Below, one piece after another: positions 1 to 5,700 of a stretch of 8,111 nt of DNA. Within the stretch, counting starts at the first letter, position 1. Every line of letters starts with the position of its first letter. The stretch is from JBHIER01 sp046760705 [NCBI: bacterium] (GTDB taxonomy: Bacteria > JBHIER01 > G020348925), in NCBI GenBank assembly GCA_046760705.1, contig JBHIER010000130.1, positions 1-8,111 on the forward strand. Direction: 5' to 3'. The position numbers were made by a program, and so were the translations under genes. The notes beneath the pieces were generated by a model. The model did no database searches and was not told the DNA's origin. It saw only the letters and a list, made by a program, of their open reading frames with translations.

Positions 1-58
1 TAGTGGCGGACGTCCCTGTCCGCCAGGGGGGAGGGGTGGACACAGAGTTCCCCCCTAC
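1..58. repeat. REP-like element 1, cut by the window edge
   Basis: The forward hairpin covers 1-24, with a perfect 7-bp stem GGCGGAC/GTCCGCC. The first G of its GTAG foot lies outside the window. The inverted hairpin covers 33-58 and ends in CTAC; its GGGGTGGA arm faces a TCCCCCC arm with one mismatch. Confidence 0.75.
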
Positions 59-108
59 AGAAGCCGTAGGGGGCTGCCCCAGAGTTTGGTGCAGAAAACA
101 GATAAACC

Positions 109-199
109 GTAGTGGCCGACGTCTCTGTCGGCCTGTGTAGGGGCGGTCGTCTCTGTCCGCCAGGAGGGGGATGGGGTGGACACAGAGTTCCACCCCTAC
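109..199. repeat. REP-like element 2, with an extra hairpin
   Basis: This element has three hairpins: forward 109-133 (stem GGCCGAC/GTCGGCC), a second forward copy 137-161 (GTAG foot, one T-T mismatch in the stem), and inverted 173-199 ending in CTAC (GGGGTGGA/TCCACCCC, perfect). The extra hairpin explains why this element is about 30 nt longer than the other two. Its first stem differs from elements 1 and 3 at two paired positions that change together. Confidence 0.78.
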
Positions 200-248
200 A
201 GAAACCACGCGGGCTGACACAGGGTTCGGCCCACAAATGAAATGAACC

Positions 249-309
249 GTAGTGGCGGACGTCTCTCTCCGCCAGGGGGGATGGGGTGGACACAGAGGTC
301 CACCCCTAC
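249..309. repeat. REP-like element 3
   Basis: The forward hairpin is at 249-273 (GTAG foot, GGCGGA/TCCGCC with a C-C mismatch next to the loop) and the inverted hairpin at 283-309 (perfect 8-bp stem GGGGTGGA/TCCACCCC, ending CTAC). It ends only 22 nt before the ATG of the ABC ATPase gene, so it would lie in that gene's 5' leader if transcription starts upstream. Confidence 0.78.
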
Positions 310-331
310 GAAAGGCAAAGAGAGAAAAAGG

Positions 332-1012
332 ATGAATGTCGTCTCAGTTGAAAACGCCACAAAAATCTACCACTTGGGGCAAACTCAGATCACAGCTTTG
401 AAAAATATAAACTTAGAAGTCTCTGAAGGCGAATTTGTGTCCGTCGTCGGACCCTCTGGATCCGGAAAAACGACCCTGCTCAATCTTCTCGGTTGCTTAG
501 ACCAGCCGACCTCCGGAACGGTAAAAATTGAAAACCGAGAAGTGGCCGCCCTCTCCCACAACCAGTTGGCAGACTTGAGGGCTGAAAGGATCGGTTTTAT
601 CTTTCAGACCTTCAATCTCATTCCTGTGCTTTCGGCCGCCGAAAATGTGGAGTATCCTCTCCTGCAAAAGAGGCGGGTGGGAAATAGCAAAGAAAGAAGA
701 GCGAAAGTCTTGGAGATTTTAGGGAGTGTGGGAATGGGAGAGCTGAGCCACCACCGCCCCAACGAATTGAGCGCCGGAGAGCAGCAGCGGGTGGCCGTGG
801 CGCGGGCTCTGGTCACCGAGCCGAAGATCGTTCTGGCCGATGAGCCCACGGCCAATCTTGACCATGAAGCCGGGGCCATCGTCCTCAACTTGATGAGGAA
901 GCTAAACCAGGACAGGGGGACCACATTCATTTTCGCCACTCACGACCCCGAAATAGTGCGATTGGCAGAGCGAGTGATTACATTGCGCGATGGGGTGATT
1001 GTTGAAAAATGA
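332..1012 (+). CDS. ABC transporter ATP-binding protein, LolD/MacB family
   Basis: Cytoplasmic ATPase subunit (226 aa, normal family length) that would power the adjacent permease. The motifs are in the expected order: Walker A GPSGSGKT at 40-47, Q-loop glutamine at 92 (FQTFNL), signature LSAGEQQR at 146-153, Walker B IVLADEP at 166-172 with catalytic Glu171, and the H-loop histidine at 204 (ATHD). The signature reads LSAGE rather than the commoner LSGGQ. The ATG at 332 was chosen because the protein homologous to the family starts with MNVVSVENATKIY. An in-frame ATG at 242 would add 30 residues encoded by the repeat array and is unlikely. The ribosome binding site is weak (purine-rich AAAGAGAGAAAAAGG). 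The last codons overlap the permease start by four bases. Members of this family do lipoprotein release, macrolide or peptide efflux, or envelope remodelling; the substrate cannot be read here. Confidence 0.93.
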   Translation: MNVVSVENATKIYHLGQTQITALKNINLEVSEGEFVSVVGPSGSGKTTLLNLLGCLDQPTSGTVKIENREVAALSHNQLADLRAERIGFIFQTFNLIPVLSAAENVEYPLLQKRRVGNSKERRAKVLEILGSVGMGELSHHRPNELSAGEQQRVAVARALVTEPKIVLADEPTANLDHEAGAIVLNLMRKLNQDRGTTFIFATHDPEIVRLAERVITLRDGVIVEK

Positions 1013-2235
1013 TGTACTTGAAACTTGCCCTCCGGAACGTTTTCAGAAACAGAAGAAGGACCCTTATTACGTTGTTGGCCATAAGCTTCGGCTGCGTAGC
1101 CTTGATCATCAATGGGGGGATCATCTACAACATCTTCTGGGCTCTCCGCCAGGATGCCATCCACGGTCGCCACGGCCACATCCAGATATACCAGAGGGGA
1201 TATATTGAGAACTCTATGGCCAAGCCTCTTGAGTACATCATCTCGAAGGAAGATTATGATTTATTAAAGCCACTTTTGGTCTCTTTGGATCATGTGGAAC
1301 ACGTCACATCGAAATTGGAGTTTTGGGGGTTGGCTCGGATCACAAAGAAGGGCGTCCCCTTTATGGGCATCGGAGTGGAGCCCGATCAGGATAGCACCTT
1401 CAGCACCCAGGTGACCATCATCGAAGGCCAAGGGTTGTCGAGCCGCGATCCCGATGGGGTCATATTGGGCAAGGGCTTGGCCGAGAAGATTGTGGCCAAA
1501 CCAGGTGACTCCATTGTCATGCTCGGCACCGACAAAAGGGGCTATCTCCACTCAGTGAATGCCAAGGTGAGGGGCATCTTCGAGGGGGGGATGAAGGTCT
1601 TCGACGATTGGACCATGAAGGTGCCCATTCAGAAGGCTCAGGAACTGCTGCGCCTCGAAGGGGTTCAATCCGTTGTTCTTCTCTTGGACGAGGACGAGGA
1701 GACCGAACCGCTTACCCGTCGGTTGATGACCCTCTTTGCAGAGAGGGGGTTGAGGCTTGAGCTCAGGGCCTGGCCTGAGCTGGCCCTCTTTCACAACCAG
1801 GTGGTAGACCTTTTTGGCCGAGAGCTCAATATCATCAAGCTCATCATCTCTGTCATCGTCATCCTCAGCATCCTCAACACCATGGGGATGACGGTCGTGG
1901 AGAGAACCAGGGAGATCGGGACCATTATGGCTGTGGGTACGAAGAGAAGGAATATTCTGCTCATGTTTCTGTTGGAGGCCCTCATTATCGGGTTGCTCGG
2001 TGGGGTCTTGGGCATCGTGGGGGGCATCGTCCTGGCCAAGATCATCTCCCTAATTGGGATAACATTCCCTTCGCCTCCAGGGGCGACGCGGCCCTACATC
2101 GGAAAGGTGGACATTGTCTTCTCGGTGCTGGTCCTCTCCTTTGCCATTTCAGTGGGCTCAACTCTGATCGCCGCCTTCCTCCCCGCTTACCGGGCTTCAA
2201 AGCTGCGGATAGCCGAGGCCCTGCGGCATGTTTAA
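1009..2235 (+). CDS. ABC transporter permease, MacB/LolC-E (FtsX) type
   Basis: Inner-membrane partner of the preceding ATPase, 408 aa. It has the four-helix MacB topology: an amphipathic LALRNVFRNRRRTL start and a first membrane segment at about 18-40, a large extracytoplasmic domain at about 45-270 (MacB periplasmic core type), then an FtsX domain with three segments at about 275-296, 316-350 and 366-390. The cytoplasmic loop ERTREIGTIMAVGTKRRNI (299-315) is the family's coupling region, and the C-terminus PAYRASKLRIAEALR is the typical tail. The start at 1009 overlaps the ATPase stop (ATGA), implying translational coupling; a second ATG follows at 1012. No HlyD/MacA-like adaptor or outer-membrane factor lies next to it in the window, although one could lie upstream of position 1. 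A mechanotransmission or lipoprotein-release role is as plausible as efflux. Confidence 0.92.
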   Translation: MMYLKLALRNVFRNRRRTLITLLAISFGCVALIINGGIIYNIFWALRQDAIHGRHGHIQIYQRGYIENSMAKPLEYIISKEDYDLLKPLLVSLDHVEHVTSKLEFWGLARITKKGVPFMGIGVEPDQDSTFSTQVTIIEGQGLSSRDPDGVILGKGLAEKIVAKPGDSIVMLGTDKRGYLHSVNAKVRGIFEGGMKVFDDWTMKVPIQKAQELLRLEGVQSVVLLLDEDEETEPLTRRLMTLFAERGLRLELRAWPELALFHNQVVDLFGRELNIIKLIISVIVILSILNTMGMTVVERTREIGTIMAVGTKRRNILLMFLLEALIIGLLGGVLGIVGGIVLAKIISLIGITFPSPPGATRPYIGKVDIVFSVLVLSFAISVGSTLIAAFLPAYRASKLRIAEALRHV

Positions 2236-2295
2236 TTTCTTTGTCTTGTCATCTATCGTAATATCCACAAGATGTAGCTCCTTTTTCCGCTCCCC

Positions 2296-2313
2296 ACCCA
2301 ATATATTGTGGGT
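2296..2313. other. Short inverted repeat ACCCA/TGGGT
   Basis: ACCCA at 2296-2300 pairs with TGGGT at 2309-2313 around the A+T-rich centre ATATATTG. It lies 56 nt upstream of the promoter's -35 box. It could be an operator half-site pair or a small hairpin; there is no independent evidence for function. Confidence 0.3.
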
Positions 2314-2329
2314 ACCATGACGGCAGATG

Positions 2330-2348
2330 AAAAAATCCGATTTTTTTT
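2330..2348 (+). terminator. Possible weak terminator of the transporter operon
   Basis: AAAAAAT (2330-2336) and ATTTTTT (2340-2346) form a perfect but A+T-only stem around CCG, and the T run continues to 2348. The U tract is good but the stem is weak, and it lies about 95 nt after the permease stop. It would also separate the operon from the promoter that begins at 2369. Confidence 0.28.
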
Positions 2349-2368
2349 GAAAAAATTGAAGAAAAAGC

Positions 2369-2396
2369 TTGACAATTTCTACATTGAATGTATCTT
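2369..2396 (+). promoter_or_regulatory. Sigma70-type promoter, TTGACA-16-TATCTT
   Basis: A consensus -35 box TTGACA (2369-2374) is followed after 16 nt by TATCTT (2391-2396), a 4/6 match to TATAAT. The region upstream is A+T-rich (runs of A and T at 2330-2368), as expected for an UP-like segment. It points toward the large secreted gene 330 nt downstream and is the best promoter candidate in the window. Confidence 0.6.
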
Positions 2397-2430
2397 GCGA
2401 AAGATAGTCAGTCTTTTGGGAACAAATCGC

Positions 2431-2442
2431 AAGGAGGAGGTG
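2431..2442 (+). promoter_or_regulatory. Strong ribosome binding site with no proper gene behind it
   Basis: AAGGAGGAGGTGA matches the 16S rRNA anti-Shine-Dalgarno very well but is not followed by a usable reading frame: the GTG inside it reads two codons to TAA (2446-2448), and the next ATG (2467) reads six codons to TGA. The sequence after it resembles the functional start region of the downstream 393-aa gene (AGGAGGTG, then A-rich, then ATGAAA), but has AAAAGAAG where ATG would be. It may be the remnant of a lost start. Confidence 0.45.
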
Positions 2443-2596
2443 AGTTAAAAGAAGGGAAATTCGCTCATGTTTCAGCGGAAGAGATGAAATTTCGCCACAG
2501 CTCCAGAACTTGCGGCTCAACTCCGTCTGTTTCGTCGTCTTCTTCAGAATATCTTCAAAAGCGGTTTCCTGCTCTATTAAATCATACTTTCGAAGC

Positions 2597-2612
2597 TTCA
2601 GAAATATCTGAA
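2597..2612. other. Perfect inverted repeat TTCAGA-AATA-TCTGAA
   Basis: A 6-bp perfect inverted repeat with a 4-nt loop, overlapping on its left side the self-complementary GAAGCTTC (2592-2599). It lies in the presumed 5' leader of the large secreted gene. It could be a regulator site or a small hairpin; function is unknown. Confidence 0.3.
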
Positions 2613-2716
2613 CATTACACTGCGCGATTTGCCATTCAGTAGATCCGCAGCGTGCCGGTCGAGCTGGGATTTGGCAAGACCTAAAATCGAATATAACATC
2701 CAACGATCGCTTTCCC

Positions 2717-2722
2717 GAGGAG
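2717..2722 (+). promoter_or_regulatory. Ribosome binding site of the large secreted gene
   Basis: GAGGAG lies 7 nt before the ATG at 2730. It supports that start, which also yields a complete signal peptide. Confidence 0.75.
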
Positions 2723-2729
2723 AACAAGA

Positions 2730-5700
2730 ATGTCCCTCTTCAAATGCAAGAAACCGATCTTTTCCCTCCTTGTGGGCGGGCTTATTATGGGTTTGGTCGT
2801 GTTCACGTTGGCGCAAAAATCTGACAGAAACTCAGCCCCAACACCGAAGAATGGAGAAGATATTCAATACGCATTCGTATCCTCATGGGCCCCCTTTCAG
2901 ACGGCTGGAGCAGAAGCTGGGGGGCAGAGAGCCTCTGAAGCACTCATAGGGAGTGACATCAAGGCTCATCCTGAAGGCCTGGCCCACGCAGAGCAAGGTC
3001 TGTACGAATACAATGAAGGAGACACTATATGTATTCGTTATCGAGTCTGGTGGGCAGAGCCACCGGCAGAGCCAACGCCTCTCTGTCTGTGGCCTGAGCT
3101 GGAGACTTTTCCTCAAGATGCCTTGTTTGACCCACATTCAGGGTGCGTCTGCGATTACGACACAGCAGTGGTCATAGTCTGTTGGGTTCCTGATTACTGT
3201 GATGCTGGAGAGTATACCTGGGTCTACTACTATGCAGCATACGGATGTGAGGAACCTAGTGGTGTCCTCGAGGCACCTATTACCGTCCACAACGTCAATA
3301 GATGTCCGAGCATACAGGCCGATCCACCTGGACCTTTTACAGTTTCCGCGGGAGAGTGCGTTCATGTTGACGTAACAGCCACCGACCCTGATATGACGGA
3401 GTGCGGGGACGATAATATTCTATTGTTTGCCGCCAACATGCCTCCTGGGGCCACTTTTGTGGACAATGGGGGTGGTGACGGAGACTTTGACTGGTGTGCC
3501 ACCGAGTCAAGCGCTGGGCAGTACACCGTCACTTTCTACGCCTACGATCTTTACGAGTGCGTGGATAGCGCTACGGTGGAGATTACGCCGCCCAGTTGCC
3601 CGCCCACAGGCTATCCCCAAGCCGGGACCGATGCCTTTCCCTCAAGCGCGGGTTTGCAGGTATATTTCCCCGGGATAGGGGGGGCGGTGGTCAAATTGGA
3701 AGGGCAGACGACCGTGCAAAGGGGTGAGCCCACCCTGACCGAGGAGTTGATGACCATCGATACTGAGATCATCGATATAAACTTGACCGGTTCTGATCCG
3801 ATCTTGGGACCCATAACCCTGGCCCTCAACCCTCAGTACCCGTCGACCGGCCAGATCACACAATTGGACCCAGAGGAAGAATCCCCCATGGAGAACTTTT
3901 TCGATGTCTACGTCGAACTGTACACAGAGATAGGGGTGCTTCACAACGAGGATCCGATACGAATGCGGGCGACCATCGAATCCATTCCACCGCGGGCCGG
4001 GGTGTACGAGTATGTGGGTGAACCGCACCTTCCTCTGTATGACGGGGAGGGCATTGAAATGGGTTATATCGTCAATGTCAAACACGTCACTCAGCCGCCC
4101 CGCGATCGCTTTCAATCCACGGCTACCTTCAAAGAAGTGGAGATTTATGGTGTTGGAACAGACACAAATATCGTGGTAGTTGGTCCGACCGAGGTGGTCA
4201 GAAGCGACTGGGTGGGAGGGGTGGTGACCACTGAGATGGTGGAGCTGAACCTGACGGGCTCCGGTCCCAGTTTAGGCCCGATTACGGTCACCGAAGATCC
4301 GTCAAAAATCTCCACGGGCCAGGTCTCATCGATGTTGCCTGCGAAAGCGTCGTTGGAGCCCTCCCAAGAGTTTCCGGCCGACAGTTGGTTCAATATCAAC
4401 CTGGAGATAGAAACCGGCTACGGAACGGGTACTGCTTGTGCGCCGGTGCAGGCCACGATTGATAGTTTTCCTCCCATTGGAGCTGAATACGTAGGGCCGC
4501 ACGATGTGGATCTTGTCGATGAGAGCGGCCAGGTGATCGGTCGGATCAGGAGGGGTTTCGTCCATCTCCCCGAAGAACCTCTCGAACCGCCTCCGATCAG
4601 CACTCTACCTCCGGCTGGTTGGGACTGCTTCGACTCCGAGGCCCAGATCACCCTCCAGATCGGTCAGGATCAGGAGACCGTCCTCCTGACCGGTCCGACC
4701 ATAGTCAGCCGGGGCGATCCCCAAGACCCTGGTGACGGCCTCCCTGAGGTGCAGACTGAAATTATCTTTATGGCCTTGGAGGGCAGCAGCGTTCTTCTCG
4801 GCGGGCCAATCACAATCGCTGAGTGTGATACCCCTTCACCAGGTAAGATCAAACAACTGAAGCCCGAACTGGGGCTGCCGGCCATCAGCGACTTCACCGT
4901 GAACTTCGACCTGTTGACACCCTATGGAACGTATTGGGGACAGCAGGGCCCGGTGGTCGCCCTCATCGACAGCATCCCTCCGGAAAATGAGGAGTATCAG
5001 GGGCCTCATCCGGTGGTGATCACTGATCCGACCACCGGCGAAGATATCGGTCAGATCATCGATTTCATCCATATTCCCAAGGAGTCCATTCCCTGTCCAG
5101 ATATAGCCTTCCCTGTCCCCTGCCCGCCTTGTGAAACGGGCCAGAGGGGCGATGCCAACGGTGACGGGACCATCAACGTGCTCGATGCGCTGACGGTGGT
5201 CAACCACATCTTGGAAATAGCTCCCTGCCCGGACCTGTGCTGGTGCGACTGCAACTGTGACGATGCTATCAACGTTCTGGATGTGCTGTGCATAGTCAAC
5301 ATCATCTTAGAGATTTACGTCCCAGATACAGGTGTTGATTACATGGCCACCACGGCGGTCATAACCCTGCAGGTCGGGGAGATGACCGTGCCAAATGTGA
5401 CCGTGACCGGAGCCACCCAGGTTCAGAGGGGCGTTCCCTACGATCCAGGTGACGGGAAGGACAAGATCGACACCGAGATCGTCTCCATGGATCTGACCGG
5501 AACGAGTCAACTTGGTCCTATTACGGTGACCGAAAGTCCTGATTATGCTTCCACCGGTTACATACAGGCATATCAAACCGGGCGGGATTTTCCAGCGGGG
5601 AGTTTCTTCGACATTTTCGTAGAGATCGACATTCCCGACGTGGGCACCGTGCACAACGAAGACCCCATACCGATGAGAGCCAAGATAGATACGATCCCCC

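Larger units (their letters stand above)
1..309. repeat. Array of GTAG-footed hairpin repeats (REP/BIME-like)
   Basis: Three related elements (1-58, 109-199, 249-309) are built from seven hairpins of about 25 nt. Forward hairpins begin with GTAG followed by a GGCGGAC-type arm, a TCTCT-type loop and the complementary arm. Reverse hairpins are the same unit inverted and end in CTAC. Each element is therefore a head-to-head pair, so its ends form an imperfect terminal inverted repeat (GTAGTGGCGGA against GTAGGGGTGGA). The spacers at 59-108 and 200-248 also resemble each other, so the larger unit has been tandemly duplicated. A GTAG foot on an imperfect palindrome, in inverted pairs, is the known layout of REP/BIME elements mobilised by RAYT transposases. 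That link is inference, because no RAYT gene lies in the window. No gene or clear promoter is visible here. Confidence 0.8.
2236..2729. other. Long intergenic region between the transporter operon and the large secreted gene
   Basis: About 490 nt, richer in A+T than its neighbours. It holds a possible terminator, a sigma70-like promoter and an orphan ribosome binding site (listed separately), then about 240 nt up to the next gene. If the promoter drives the large gene, its 5' leader is more than 300 nt. A 52-codon frame (ATG 2484 to stop 2642) begins with an ATGA overlap on a six-codon frame (2467-2487). Its product is Ser-rich and unlike any family I recognise, so I do not call it. The minus strand is stop-free across the whole gap but only with a TTG start. 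Confidence 0.6.

Noticed and set aside
1-309. CRISPR array
   Set aside because: Only three imperfect copies, unequal spacing, spacers that resemble each other, and units that are inverted hairpin pairs rather than identical direct repeats.
2211-2235. Terminator at the permease end
   Set aside because: GCCG/CGGC at the permease end gives only a 4-bp stem inside coding sequence, with an interrupted T run after it.
2388-2642. 84-codon plus-strand gene in the gap
   Set aside because: Its ATG lies at the -10 box of the predicted promoter, it has no ribosome binding site, and the product is Ser-rich with no recognisable domain.
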